Of a stretch of 35,893 bases of DNA, positions 1 to 8,010 are shown piece after piece (within the stretch, counting starts at the first letter, position 1; every line of letters begins with the position of its first letter). The position numbers and the translations under genes were made by a program. Below the pieces are notes generated by a model. The model was not told the DNA's origin. It was given only the letters and a program-made list of their open reading frames with translations, and did not search any database. Source of the DNA: Candidatus Saccharimonadota bacterium (GTDB lineage: Bacteria; Patescibacteriota; Saccharimonadia; Saccharimonadales; UBA4665); contig DAHUYJ010000009.1 of assembly GCA_027315225.1 (NCBI GenBank), positions 1 to 35,893 on the forward strand, read 5' to 3'.

Positions 1-512
1 TAAGTTTTTATGGCGGACAAAGGGGTACGTAGTTGGTGAGAAGCCAATGATATAAATTCGCTCTTCATCCGATCAACCTCCTCTTCGAAGGTGATATCGC
101 GAAACACCTCAATGGCGCCAAGAGGCTTCCCGCGCAATATGATTGGGGAAGCATTTACGGCTAAGGCGACTTTTTGGCCGTCTTTGCGTCGGTAGTATGT
201 TTTTTCGGTGACTGGCCGTCCTGTCAAAAAGGCTTTTGTAATCGGTTGGTCGATCAGGTTAATAGGTTGGTCGTCTATGGTTACAGCAACGATTTTTTTT
301 GGGAACCAGGTTCCAAGCAGCTCAGCCTCGGTATACCCCAATAATTGCTGTGCAACTGGGTTAACACGCGTAATTCTGCCGAACTCGTCTGTCGAAATCG
401 CGCCATCTCCGATGCTTGTGAACAGCGCCTCGGCTTCTGCGCGTTGTTCATGCGCCGATAGTCTTGGCTGGGGCAGCGGTTTCTTAATAGATTTATTCAT
501 ATTAGCAGACAT
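1..512 (-). CDS. PAS-domain sensor histidine kinase, partial (C-terminus beyond left edge)
   Basis: The frame is open to the window edge, giving 170 visible residues. Residues about 25-145 form a PAS domain, with the typical GDGAISTDEFGRITRVNPVA opening and a PAC-like end (GAIEVFRDIT). It is followed directly by the start of a HisKA dimerisation domain, whose H-box is FISLASHQLRTPLSAIKT. His159 is the expected phosphoacceptor. The ATPase domain lies outside the window. No membrane segment is visible before the PAS domain, so the kinase is probably cytosolic unless it works with the 8-TM protein encoded two genes upstream. The ATG at 512 follows the upstream stop by 8 nt and has an AGGG-like ribosome site, so the three genes look like one operon. 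The signal sensed is unknown. Confidence 0.88.
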   Translation of the reverse strand, partial: MSANMNKSIKKPLPQPRLSAHEQRAEAEALFTSIGDGAISTDEFGRITRVNPVAQQLLGYTEAELLGTWFPKKIVAVTIDDQPINLIDQPITKAFLTGRPVTEKTYYRRKDGQKVALAVNASPIILRGKPLGAIEVFRDITFEEEVDRMKSEFISLASHQLRTPLSAIKT

Positions 513-520
513 CTGGATCC

Positions 521-802
521 CTAATGCTTCTTAGAATTATTGCCAGTCGGCTCATCCTTGGCAAGCTTTTTAAGCTCCGTCGTGTACTCTTCTATGATTT
601 CGCTGTCGTCGGTAAGCAACGAAACGGCTACCCTGATCCAGTCAATAAGCTCCCTAAGGTCTTTGTGAGACAATTGTTCTGGGGGTTTGTGCAGATGGCT
701 TTCAACTTGCCGCGAGATAAAGCGGCCTGCGGCAGGTCCCAAGTATACATGGGTGACACGGGTTACCTGTTCGTACAGCGAGGCACCTTTGCCATTCGCC
801 AT
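521..802 (-). CDS. Small soluble protein of unknown function in a sensor-kinase operon
   Basis: A 93-residue protein starting MANGKGASLYEQVTRVTH. I do not recognise the family. The sequence is predicted helical, with a basic N-terminal half (GPAAGRFISRQVESHL) and an acidic C-terminal half, and it has no signal peptide or membrane segment. I chose ATG 802, not the further upstream ATG at 841. The 802 start lies just past the upstream stop (804-806) and has a GAGG ribosome site about 9 nt upstream, whereas 841 would overlap the upstream gene deeply. Its place between a membrane protein and a histidine kinase suggests an accessory part of that signalling unit. That role is inference only. Confidence 0.7.
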   Translation of the reverse strand: MANGKGASLYEQVTRVTHVYLGPAAGRFISRQVESHLHKPPEQLSHKDLRELIDWIRVAVSLLTDDSEIIEEYTTELKKLAKDEPTGNNSKKH

Positions 803-803
803 A

Positions 804-1742
804 CTATACTTCCTCGATCTTTTTAAGCCGAAAAGCCCCAACTCCCAGTAAAATAAAGCCTACAGCGCCGATAATCCGAAATGTGGAAGACAATACCAAG
901 CGATAGCCAAGAACTAGATGTTCAATCCTAGGATGAAGGCTGTAAGTATATTGTAGCGCAACAGCGCTTACGATAATAATAATCAGCCCTACTGCCAGCA
1001 GACGTAGGGCCTGACGATAAAGTACACCATTGATATGCTTGCTGTAGATATGTATCTCATAGGCAGCCAAAAGGCCGGCGAACCATGCGTAGAGATAGGG
1101 GATCATGACTGATACAACCATCAGCCAGACAGGCAAAAAGTAAGGGTTATGCGCAGAGCCCAAGCTACTCAGGTCAAAATTTCGGAACGTGAGGTAGCAA
1201 TATGAAACACCTGCCACTAAGAATATTACTATTATACTGCGTACACTACCTAAGCTCAGGCCCAGTTTGGCCCTGTTAATAAGTCCACGTGAAGCGTTAC
1301 CTATTATTCCGAACGCCAGCAATGAAAATGCCAGGTTTACGTAGTTACTTATAATAACTGCAGGCTTATAAAAGCCCGGGGAGTGGCTTACTAATCCGCC
1401 AAAAGCCAGGTTCATGATAGCAGTTACTGCTAAGCTCCAGGCCAGCCATGCGGAACCGGTAGCCAATTTATCAAAATGTTTGCCTTCCGGAGTCTTTTTG
1501 ACACTTGCGGCATATTCCCGCAACTTAGCATATCCGGCGAATGCCACCAGCCACGTAACCAAGGCGGGCAGCGATATGGCAAACAGCACTGTGCGGTATT
1601 CCCACAATGAAAAATGGTGCCTAGCCAAAATTCTGTTGCCGACAGGAATTGCAAAAATTAGGACAATATACAATACAATCAACAGTGCCGCCTGTTGCAT
1701 AGTCCTGGTGGTTGATCGGGTAGCCTGCTTGTTGTTTGCCAT
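804..1742 (-). CDS. Eight-TM membrane protein of unknown function, first gene of sensor-kinase operon
   Basis: About 312 residues with eight clear hydrophobic segments. The first is near residues 18-35 (ALLIVLYIVLIFAIPVG) and the last near the C-terminus (GAVGFILLGVGAF), followed by a short basic/acidic tail. I see no catalytic motif and do not recognise the family. Two starts are possible: GTG at 1751 or ATG at 1742. I prefer 1742 because GGTGAG sits about 5 nt before it. The stop at 804 is followed within 2 nt by the next gene, so it is probably translationally coupled to the small protein and the PAS kinase. It may be the membrane sensory partner of the kinase, or a transporter; the sequence does not decide. 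Confidence 0.78.
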   Translation of the reverse strand: MANNKQATRSTTRTMQQAALLIVLYIVLIFAIPVGNRILARHHFSLWEYRTVLFAISLPALVTWLVAFAGYAKLREYAASVKKTPEGKHFDKLATGSAWLAWSLAVTAIMNLAFGGLVSHSPGFYKPAVIISNYVNLAFSLLAFGIIGNASRGLINRAKLGLSLGSVRSIIVIFLVAGVSYCYLTFRNFDLSSLGSAHNPYFLPVWLMVVSVMIPYLYAWFAGLLAAYEIHIYSKHINGVLYRQALRLLAVGLIIIIVSAVALQYTYSLHPRIEHLVLGYRLVLSSTFRIIGAVGFILLGVGAFRLKKIEEV

Positions 1743-1860
1743 AACTCTCACCGGTAATTAGACAATCCTCAGTTAATATTAAAACACACTTCTTTAGGTA
1801 GCGGGTAAGATTTTCGACATTACTTGACACCAAAAAAATCACGTTTCACCCAAAAGCTAC

Positions 1861-1901
1861 TTGTGCATTACGTAATGTGTACGTAATAATGCTTACGTTA
1901 T
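1861..1901 (+). promoter_or_regulatory. Promoter with three TACGTWAT repeats before the flippase-like gene
   Basis: TTGTGC (1861-1866), a 17-nt spacer and TAATAA (1884-1889) form a plausible promoter ending only 10 nt before the ATG at 1900. Overlapping it are a perfect 12-bp palindrome CATTACGTAATG (1866-1877) and two further copies of its half-motif, TACGTAAT (1880-1887) and TACGTTAT (1894-1901). These could be an operator, but the binding protein is unknown. Confidence 0.45.
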
Positions 1902-2856
1902 GTGGCTACCCTACGGCCCTCTTGGAGCTAACCGTAAGTACGTGATTTTAACGTTGCTATTGCTGGCTGCATTGTATGCATTGGTGCCTCAATTGGGTGA
2001 ATTTCGCTCCAGCTGGGGCCTGTTACGTCATCCAGATGCGGTTTGGACCGGTACTGCCATTATCTTTACGGTGGCAACCTATTTCGCAGCCGCAATGACA
2101 TACCTGCTACTGGCTTTCAAGCCCCTTGTATACAGCCGCACAGTAGTCGTTGAATTGGCAGCTACCTTCATAAACCGTCTTCTACCGGCAGGCATTGGGG
2201 CACTAGGCTTTAATTATGCCTACTTGCGACGGATGCGTCACACTGGCACACAAGCCGCCAGCGTAGTAGCCGTTAACAATCTTCTCGGGGTGGTCGGCCA
2301 CCTCTTGTTGCTGGTGGCCAGCCTGGCAATTCTGCCAAACCATTCGTTCGGCGCCCTGCAACATGACCATTCCCTGCATATTGTGGTCGGATTTGCCGTA
2401 GTAGGCCTAGTTACCATTGTTGTCATAGCAGTTATTTTTGGCAAACAGCATCTTGAGAAAGCTATTACGGCAATCCTGCGCAACCTAGCGCATTACTGGA
2501 AGCGTCCATATTCATTGATCCTAGCGCTGCTCAATTCAATGTTCCTGACAGCCTGCAACGTGCTGTGCTTGTGGTGTTCGGCTACAGCTGTAGGTATCCA
2601 TGTACCGCTTATAGCAGCACTTTTGATCTTCAGCTTCGGTGTTACAGCTGGAACTGCAACGCCTACCCCGGGCGGGCTGGGCGGCTTCGAAGCCGGCTTA
2701 ACGGCTGGGTTCATCGCCTATCATGCCGGAACGCCGTCTGCGCTGGCGGCTGCCCTATTGTATCGTCTCGTCAGCTATTGGCTGCCTCTGCTGGCAGGGG
2801 TCCCTGCTCTTATAGCTTGTCAGCGTCATGGGTGGTTTCTTGCCGATGCGGGTTAG
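1900..2856 (+). CDS. Lysylphosphatidylglycerol synthase TM-region / flippase-like membrane protein (UPF0104)
   Basis: A 318-residue polytopic membrane protein matching the flippase half of MprF/AglD (LPG_synthase_TM family). Supporting features are the NRLLPAGIGALGFNYAYLRR segment near residues 92-111 and the family hallmark TPTPGGLGGFEAGLTAGF near residues 253-270, with about eight hydrophobic segments. Members of this family flip or support transfer of modified lipids across the membrane. The soluble aminoacyl-transferase domain found in full MprF is absent here; a protein with that domain is encoded at the far right of the window (34691 onward). No clear Shine-Dalgarno sequence precedes the ATG, and the promoter lies very close, so initiation may be nearly leaderless. 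The lipid substrate cannot be read from sequence. Confidence 0.85.
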   Translation: MWLPYGPLGANRKYVILTLLLLAALYALVPQLGEFRSSWGLLRHPDAVWTGTAIIFTVATYFAAAMTYLLLAFKPLVYSRTVVVELAATFINRLLPAGIGALGFNYAYLRRMRHTGTQAASVVAVNNLLGVVGHLLLLVASLAILPNHSFGALQHDHSLHIVVGFAVVGLVTIVVIAVIFGKQHLEKAITAILRNLAHYWKRPYSLILALLNSMFLTACNVLCLWCSATAVGIHVPLIAALLIFSFGVTAGTATPTPGGLGGFEAGLTAGFIAYHAGTPSALAAALLYRLVSYWLPLLAGVPALIACQRHGWFLADAG

Positions 2857-2894
2857 TGCAGGATTCTAAGCTAACAGCCTGGTCAGCAAGCATG

Positions 2895-3641
2895 CTACAT
2901 TTGGATACGGTTGAAGCGGTTCACCGCAAAATAGAGACAGGCCACAAACGTGATAGCCATTACTATAAGGTCTTTTTGGAGACCGAAATCAGTTTGGCCG
3001 GACAGCAAATAGCGTAATGCGTCCACCATATAGCTGACAGGGTTATAGGTGCTGATAATGCGCAGCGCGGTTGGTACGTGGTTCAGGGGATAAAGCGCGC
3101 TGGACAAGAAGAATAGCGGCATCACCAGCAGGTTGTTGATGCCTTGGAAGCCCTGGAAGTCATCTACCATGGAGGCCATTCCCGCGCCAAAAGATGTCAG
3201 GGCCACGCACATTAGTACCAGCACCAAAAAGGCGGGCACAACAGCTAACCAATCATGGGGCCTGAAGCCAAACAAGATAGAAATAATAAATACCAAGATG
3301 CCCTGGAAAATGGAAATTGTGGCACCGCCCACAGCGCTGCCGAGAAGGATCTTTATGCGTGATACTGGCGCGACGAGCATCTCGGCCAGGAAGCCGAACC
3401 GCTTGTCCTGCAATATAATTATGCCCCAAAAAATACCGGATAGAAGCACCGTTTGCGTAATAATGCCAGGCACCAGGAACTCCAGATAATTACCTTCTCC
3501 GGCCCGTCGGTATATAGCCCCTATGCCATACCCTAATGCCAGCAATAGCAGTATAGGCTGACCGATCGAGCCGAGTAGACGAGAGCCGCTACGCCAGTAG
3601 CGCCGAACCTGCCTGAGCCATAGTACAAACATAACCCTCAT
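2895..3641 (-). CDS. ABC-2 type transporter permease (DrrB-like)
   Basis: A 248-residue membrane protein with about six hydrophobic segments, typical of ABC-2 exporter permeases. Conserved features include FLVPGIITQTVLLSGIFWGI near residues 54-73 and PLFFLSSALYPLNHVPTAL followed by NPVSYMVDALRYLLSG, which is the usual ABC-2 ending. It would form the membrane channel with the ATPase encoded immediately upstream; the ATPase stop is 6 nt before this ATG. Such pairs export drugs, lipids or polysaccharides; the substrate is unknown. ATG 3641 is taken as the start, with AGGT about 10 nt upstream. An in-frame ATG at 3632 is a weaker alternative. Confidence 0.9.
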   Translation of the reverse strand: MRVMFVLWLRQVRRYWRSGSRLLGSIGQPILLLLALGYGIGAIYRRAGEGNYLEFLVPGIITQTVLLSGIFWGIIILQDKRFGFLAEMLVAPVSRIKILLGSAVGGATISIFQGILVFIISILFGFRPHDWLAVVPAFLVLVLMCVALTSFGAGMASMVDDFQGFQGINNLLVMPLFFLSSALYPLNHVPTALRIISTYNPVSYMVDALRYLLSGQTDFGLQKDLIVMAITFVACLYFAVNRFNRIQM

Positions 3642-3647
3642 GGATGC

Positions 3648-4451
3648 TTACCTAAGTCTCCTGTTACGTATTGCCATCTTGGCATTCAAGGCATTGTTAT
3701 CGCCCGACTCGTCACGTAGCGTAGTGCCTGTTAGCTGGAGGTAGGCACCCTCCAGCGTCTTGGTCTTGGTCTGTTTGCATAGCTGGGCAGTTGTGCCCAA
3801 GGCTACGATCTTGCCGTGGTCTATAACAGCAATACGCTCGGCTACTGCTTCAGCCTCGTCCAGGTAATGGGTGGTAAAGAATATAGTCATGTCTTTTTCA
3901 TGGCTCAACCGCTTCACGTAATTCCACATGAGGTTCCTGGTCTGTGTATCTAGACCCAGCGTCGGCTCGTCAAGAAATAGCACCTGTGGCTCGTGCAACA
4001 GGCCACGGGCAATTTCCAGACGACGACGCATTCCACCCGAAAAGGTCTTGACCATGGAGTCTTTGCGTTGCCAAAGCTCAACCAGTTCCAGAAGCTCTTG
4101 AATACGCTCCTGCTGCCGTGCCTTGGGAACACTATAGAGTATCGCGTGCAGCTCCATATTCTCGTACGCTGACAGTTCTTCGTCCAGACTGGGATCCTGG
4201 AACACGATACCGAATGATTTTCGGGCCGAGTCGCGCTCTTTGGTCACGTCGTGGCCAGCCATCATTAAGCTGCCTCCTGTTGGACGGAGCATAGTGGTAA
4301 GCATTTTGATAGTGGTGCTTTTGCCGGCGCCATTAGGACCCAAAAAAGCGAAGATTTCACCCTTTTTGACATCAAAGTTTATGTCATCGACGGCTACTAT
4401 CTTGCCAAAACGCTTCGTTAAGCCGCGCGCGGCAATGATTGGTTCAGCCAT
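3648..4451 (-). CDS. ABC transporter ATP-binding protein (DrrA/CcmA-like)
   Basis: A 267-residue cytosolic ATPase that energises the adjacent ABC-2 permease. Residues about 4-230 hold a complete nucleotide-binding domain: Walker A GPNGAGKST near 38-46, Q-loop FQDPSLD, ABC signature TFSGGMRRRLEIARGLL near 136-151, Walker B VLFLDEPTLGLD and the switch histidine in FFTTHYLDEAE. The short C-terminal tail fits drug/daunorubicin-resistance-type exporters. An SD (GAGAGGAT) precedes ATG 4451, and a TATAAT box sits at 4471..4466. The promoter region is shared with the divergent phosphatase-fold gene. Confidence 0.93.
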   Translation of the reverse strand: MAEPIIAARGLTKRFGKIVAVDDINFDVKKGEIFAFLGPNGAGKSTTIKMLTTMLRPTGGSLMMAGHDVTKERDSARKSFGIVFQDPSLDEELSAYENMELHAILYSVPKARQQERIQELLELVELWQRKDSMVKTFSGGMRRRLEIARGLLHEPQVLFLDEPTLGLDTQTRNLMWNYVKRLSHEKDMTIFFTTHYLDEAEAVAERIAVIDHGKIVALGTTAQLCKQTKTKTLEGAYLQLTGTTLRDESGDNNALNAKMAIRNRRLR

Positions 4452-4465
4452 ATCTTATCCTCTCT

Positions 4466-4496
4466 ATTATACAGGTCAAACTATATTTTGTATACT
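4466..4496. promoter_or_regulatory. Divergent promoter region between ABC exporter and EEP-family gene
   Basis: On the minus strand a consensus TATAAT (4471..4466), preceded by TG, lies 15 nt before the ATPase ATG. On the plus strand TATACT (4491-4496) lies 28 nt before the ATG at 4524. No convincing -35 hexamer supports either one, so both calls rest on the -10 boxes and their placement. Confidence 0.45.
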
Positions 4497-4523
4497 GATG
4501 ATAAATTCACAGGTGCCCATATA

Positions 4524-5288
4524 ATGACAATTAAGATTATCAGTTTGAATTTATGGTTGGGTGGAAAATTATTACCGTCGATTATAGATTTTCTGCGGAC
4601 CGAAAACGCTGACGTCCTGTCCCTGCAGGAGGTTTATAACAGCCAGGACCCGGCATCAGAAAACAGGTACCGCTCGATACTAAGCCTGCAGGGGCACCTG
4701 CCTTATCCATATTCAAACTTTGCGCAGTCCTTCATCCATGATGGCCCGGCTGGCAAAATACCGCAAGGCAACGCGGTACTCTCCAGGTTTCCGCTCACTG
4801 CCAAACCAGGGCGCTTTTTGCTGGAAGCAACACGCGATTATTATCAGGATGAGCCCGACCAGTGGCCCATAATACCCCGAATGCTTCAACATGTTGAACT
4901 GCATACGCCGGGCGCTGACGTGCAGCTTTTTAACATGCACGGAGTATGGGATATTGAAGGCTCAAAATACACTCCGGCACGTCGGTATATGCATGACGTT
5001 ATTATCGAGGAGCTGAAAAAGCAATCAGGCGAACATATTATTCTGACCGGTGACACCAACGCGCAACCAACCAACCGAGCCATGCACGATATCGAGAACT
5101 ACCTGGATCCAGCCTTTGACTCGAGCCTGACTACAACTTTTAACATGCGCCGCAAAGACAAGCCTGGATATGCTACCGCAGCCGTTGATCTAATGTATGT
5201 CAGCCGGAATATTAAGGTCGCGTCATGGAGTTGTCCTGATGTTGATATATCAGACCACCGTCCATTAGTGGTTGAACTTAATCTTTAA
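4524..5288 (+). CDS. Endonuclease/exonuclease/phosphatase family protein
   Basis: A 254-residue single-domain protein of the EEP (DNase I-like) fold, which hydrolyses phosphodiester or phosphomonoester bonds with divalent metal. All landmark residues are present: Asn9 (IISLNLW), the metal-ligand Glu36 (LSLQEVY), a histidine in FNMHGVWD, the GDTNAQP motif and the terminal SDHRPLV catalytic pair. There is no signal peptide, so it is probably cytosolic. ATG 4524 is chosen over an upstream in-frame TTG at 4488 because AGGTG lies about 9 nt before it and the protein then begins exactly at the first fold strand. The substrate could be nucleic acid, a phosphoinositide-like lipid or another phosphoester. 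The gene is convergent with gnd. Confidence 0.88.
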   Translation: MTIKIISLNLWLGGKLLPSIIDFLRTENADVLSLQEVYNSQDPASENRYRSILSLQGHLPYPYSNFAQSFIHDGPAGKIPQGNAVLSRFPLTAKPGRFLLEATRDYYQDEPDQWPIIPRMLQHVELHTPGADVQLFNMHGVWDIEGSKYTPARRYMHDVIIEELKKQSGEHIILTGDTNAQPTNRAMHDIENYLDPAFDSSLTTTFNMRRKDKPGYATAAVDLMYVSRNIKVASWSCPDVDISDHRPLVVELNL

Positions 5289-5313
5289 ACTGACGGCTAC
5301 GCCCTACGCGAGT

Positions 5314-6783
5314 TTACGCGTTATAGCTGGTGGAGCTGGTCTTTCCGCCATGGCCGGTCCAATCTGTATGGAAGAACTCGCCGCGGGCCTTATCTACCCG
5401 TTCATAGGTATGCGCACCGAAGTAATCACGCTGGGCTTGCAGCAAGTTTGCCGGCAGCCGGTCACTGCGGTAGGCGTCGTAAAAAGCCAGGGCTGAACCC
5501 ATGGCTGGCGCGGGCACCCCGGCTTGAACCGCGGTAGATACGACCGTTCTCCAGGAGTCTTGGCCATCCTCTACGGCCTTGGCAAAGAACGGGTCCAGCA
5601 ACAGGTTTGTAAGCTCTGGGTTTGAGTCAAAGGCATCAGTAATATTTCCGAGAAACCGGCTGCGGATAATGCAGCCGCCGCGCCACATCTGGGCTACGCG
5701 ACCGTAGTCCAGGTCCCAGCCGTACTCTTCGGCGGCAGCATGAAGCAACATATAACCCTGTGCGTAGCTGGCAATCTTGGAAGCGTATAGCGCCTGACGC
5801 AGGTGCCCAATAAAGACTTCGGGATTGTCAGGCTTCGGCCGGTTGGCCGGTCCGGCAAGCACCTTCGCAGCAGCAATGCGTTGTTCTTTCAACGCTGAAA
5901 TACAACGCGCATACACAGCTTCGCTGATCAAGCTTACCGGTTGTCCAAGTTCCGCAGAGCTTATGACCGTCCACTTGCCGGTACCCTTTTGGCCGGCGGT
6001 GTCCAGTATTTTATCCACCAGCGGTTTCCCGTCGATATCCTTGAAGGCCAGGATGTCCGCAGTAATTTGAACCAAAAAGCTGTCAAGCTCTCCCTTATTC
6101 CACCCGGAGAAGACCGATGCTATATCATCAGCTTCCAGCCCTAAATAAGCCTCCATGAGCTGATAGGCTTCGCCGATCAGTTGCATATCCCCGTACTCAA
6201 TGCCGTTATGTACCATTTTGACGTAATGGCCTGCCCCTCCCTGGCCGACCCAGTCGCAGCAAGGCGTGCCGTCATCGACTTTTGCGGCAATGCCCTGGAA
6301 GATATCCTTTATGTAAGGCCAGGCAGCCGGTGAACCACCCGGCATAATCGACGGTCCGTGCCGGGCTCCGTCTTCGCCGCCTGATACACCAGTTCCTACA
6401 TACAGCAGGCCTTTTGATTCAACATATTCCATGCGGCGCATGGTATCTGTGAACAGTGAATTGCCGCCGTCAATGATGATATCCCCCGTCTCAAGATGCG
6501 GCAGTATGTGCTCAATCATTTGGTCAACGGGATCGCCGGCCTTAACCATCAGCATGACACGCCGGGGGTGCTTCAATGCAGCGACCATGTCTTCTATCGA
6601 ATGCGCTCCAATAACATTCGTACCCTTGGCCTCGCCGGACAAGAAATCGTCGACTTTGCTGACTGTCCGGTTAAAAGCCACGACCGTAAAACCATGGTCA
6701 TTCATATTCAGGATCAGGTTCTGACCCATGACGGCCAAGCCTACTACAGCAATATCGGCTTGCGGTTCGCTAGTTTGTTTCAT
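5314..6783 (-). CDS. gnd: 6-phosphogluconate dehydrogenase, decarboxylating
   Basis: A 489-residue enzyme converting 6-phosphogluconate to ribulose 5-phosphate plus CO2 with NADP+ reduction. The N-terminal Rossmann fold starts AVVGLAVMGQNLILNM. The substrate loop GTGVSGGEDGARHGPSIMPG and the catalytic helix VGQGGAGHYVKMVHNGIEYG, carrying the conserved Lys and His-Asn, are intact. The C-terminal tail YFGAHTYERVDKARGEFFHTDW is that of the long homodimeric form. ATG 6783 is chosen because AGGATAT stands just before it and the protein starts at the usual place. The open frame extends to 6909, but those 42 residues are not family-like and would run through the divergent promoter region. It is convergent with the EEP gene. 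Confidence 0.95.
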   Translation of the reverse strand: MKQTSEPQADIAVVGLAVMGQNLILNMNDHGFTVVAFNRTVSKVDDFLSGEAKGTNVIGAHSIEDMVAALKHPRRVMLMVKAGDPVDQMIEHILPHLETGDIIIDGGNSLFTDTMRRMEYVESKGLLYVGTGVSGGEDGARHGPSIMPGGSPAAWPYIKDIFQGIAAKVDDGTPCCDWVGQGGAGHYVKMVHNGIEYGDMQLIGEAYQLMEAYLGLEADDIASVFSGWNKGELDSFLVQITADILAFKDIDGKPLVDKILDTAGQKGTGKWTVISSAELGQPVSLISEAVYARCISALKEQRIAAAKVLAGPANRPKPDNPEVFIGHLRQALYASKIASYAQGYMLLHAAAEEYGWDLDYGRVAQMWRGGCIIRSRFLGNITDAFDSNPELTNLLLDPFFAKAVEDGQDSWRTVVSTAVQAGVPAPAMGSALAFYDAYRSDRLPANLLQAQRDYFGAHTYERVDKARGEFFHTDWTGHGGKTSSTSYNA

Positions 6784-6854
6784 ATATCCTATCGGGCATA
6801 GCTTATCTATGACCCATTGTAGCATTATTCCCCAACAGATACGCCCCTGAGCAT

Positions 6855-6863
6855 TTATCCACA
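6855..6863 (+). promoter_or_regulatory. Perfect DnaA-box consensus (TTATCCACA)
   Basis: The nonamer TTATCCACA matches the bacterial DnaA-box consensus exactly. It lies 6 bp upstream of a TTGACA -35 element and in the same orientation as the HdeD-like gene. It is a single copy, so it is not evidence of an origin; a regulatory site for DnaA is possible. Confidence 0.5.
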
Positions 6864-6869
6864 GATAAT

Positions 6870-6898
6870 TTGACATACTCATTATTCGGGGGGATGAT
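6870..6898 (+). promoter_or_regulatory. Promoter of the HdeD-like gene
   Basis: A perfect -35 TTGACA (6870-6875), a 17-nt spacer and GATGAT (6893-6898, four of six consensus bases) precede the gene. The expected transcript start near 6905 leaves a short leader containing the strong ribosome site AAGGAGGGT. Confidence 0.5.
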
Positions 6899-6923
6899 GA
6901 AGGTGTCAACTAAGGAGGGTGTT

Positions 6924-7463
6924 ATGAGCACAGCAAGTGTCACCAAAGACAACTGGTGGGCTTTGGTCTTAGGGGGTGTGGCAACAACTATTTTCGGCGT
7001 AGCCGTGGTCTTTTGGCCAGGTCTTACGTTATTAGTGTTACTCTACCTGTTCGGTGCATATGTACTGATCAGCGGTATTGTCGACGTTATGGGAGGGCTC
7101 AGTTCTGTCGGGCAGGCAGATTCATGGTTCCTGGCTGTTGCGCTCGGCGCGTTTGAGCTTGGAGTTGGGGTGTATTTGCTCCGGCATGTAGCGGTTAAGT
7201 TTGCCACGTTTATCGTATTAATCGGCTTTGTCCTGATTGCACGAGGCATAATTGAGGCGGCTGGCGCCTATCTTAACACCAGGCTATCCTCCAGGGCGCA
7301 GGCATTGAGCTATCTGGCCGGATTAGCAACTCTGGTCGCAGGCATTATTGTCCTGTTTGCCAAGCAGTCGCAAGGCGTAGCCTTTGTGTGGATTCTCGGC
7401 CTGTACGGCATCGTCATCGGCACGATCCACATAACCCAGTTAGCTAGCGGTAATAATAAATAA
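6924..7463 (+). CDS. HdeD/DUF308 family membrane protein
   Basis: A 179-residue protein with about six hydrophobic segments arranged in the repeated two-helix pattern of the DUF308/HdeD family. GGVATTIFGVAVVFWPGLTL and LLVLLYLFGAYVLISGIVD near the N-terminus are typical. In enterobacteria HdeD is linked to acid resistance, but in other phyla the role is unknown. The start at ATG 6924 is certain: AAGGAGGGT lies 3 nt upstream, one of the best Shine-Dalgarno sequences in the window. The frame extends back to 6870, but that part overlaps the -35 element. A clear terminator follows at 7497. Confidence 0.88.
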   Translation: MSTASVTKDNWWALVLGGVATTIFGVAVVFWPGLTLLVLLYLFGAYVLISGIVDVMGGLSSVGQADSWFLAVALGAFELGVGVYLLRHVAVKFATFIVLIGFVLIARGIIEAAGAYLNTRLSSRAQALSYLAGLATLVAGIIVLFAKQSQGVAFVWILGLYGIVIGTIHITQLASGNNK

Positions 7464-7496
7464 GTAATAAATAACTTAACTACCAGTTGATATTAA

Positions 7497-7525
7497 ACAG
7501 ATGGCTTCCGGGCCGTCTGTTTTTT
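7497..7525 (+). terminator. Intrinsic terminator after HdeD-like gene
   Basis: A 9-bp stem (7497-7505 with 7512-7520, one G-T wobble), a 6-nt loop and a run of six T form a standard rho-independent terminator. It touches the stop codon of the convergent cupin gene, so it may serve both strands. Confidence 0.82.
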
Positions 7526-7946
7526 ATGTCCTGTGATTTTGTTTGGCCTTGTCAGACGCCGGCCAGAACTCATCTATCTTGGTCGCGTCAGGATGACTAA
7601 GATGACGCGAAACAGCCCACATGTCTACTGGTTCGTCACCTTCATTACGATGGGAGCGAGGTGTTTTGGGCGCGACGCGCACTGCTGTCCCAGCAGAAAC
7701 TTTCTTAACATCATCGCCAAAACGCATTGTCAGCGTACCCCTGGTTATTATGTATACTTCCTCTACCTCATCATGGTAATGACCGGTGCCTTGCTCAAAA
7801 TCAGAGTGGGGCGGGATGCGAATTAGCGTTACAGCCAACTGTTGGCATCCTAGCATGTCGCTCAGCCTTCGGAACTCGCCCGGCACGTCCGTGCCTGCGT
7901 AGAAGTCCCGCGCGTCATCTGCCTTAACTATCATATAGCCGCTCAT
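7524..7946 (-). CDS. Cupin-domain protein
   Basis: A 140-residue protein with one cupin_2 barrel at about residues 35-115. The first cupin motif is GHYHDEVEEVYIITRGTLTM, with metal-ligand type histidines and glutamate; the second (PKTPRSHRNEGDEPVDM) keeps one histidine. Small single-domain cupins may be isomerases, dioxygenases or sensors, and nothing here selects among them. No Shine-Dalgarno sequence precedes either ATG 7946 or the in-frame ATG 7934. The upstream ATG is kept by default. The gene faces the HdeD-like gene and shares its terminator. Confidence 0.82.
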   Translation of the reverse strand: MSGYMIVKADDARDFYAGTDVPGEFRRLSDMLGCQQLAVTLIRIPPHSDFEQGTGHYHDEVEEVYIITRGTLTMRFGDDVKKVSAGTAVRVAPKTPRSHRNEGDEPVDMWAVSRHLSHPDATKIDEFWPASDKAKQNHRT

Positions 7947-8010
7947 AATATATGCAGCATAGTATGCGCCTGTCTGAGCTGGCTGTGAAACAAGTTACTT
8001 AAAAACGATG

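Noticed and set aside
208-534. Plus-strand ORF of 108 codons at the left edge
   Set aside because: It is the antisense shadow of the PAS histidine kinase, whose domains are clear on the minus strand.
4488-4523. TTG start extending the EEP-family protein by 12 residues
   Set aside because: It overlaps the promoter -10 box, and the downstream ATG has a ribosome site and matches the fold start.
6784-6909. N-terminal extension of gnd by 42 residues
   Set aside because: The extra residues are not family-like, run through the divergent promoter region and DnaA box, and ATG 6783 has a ribosome site.
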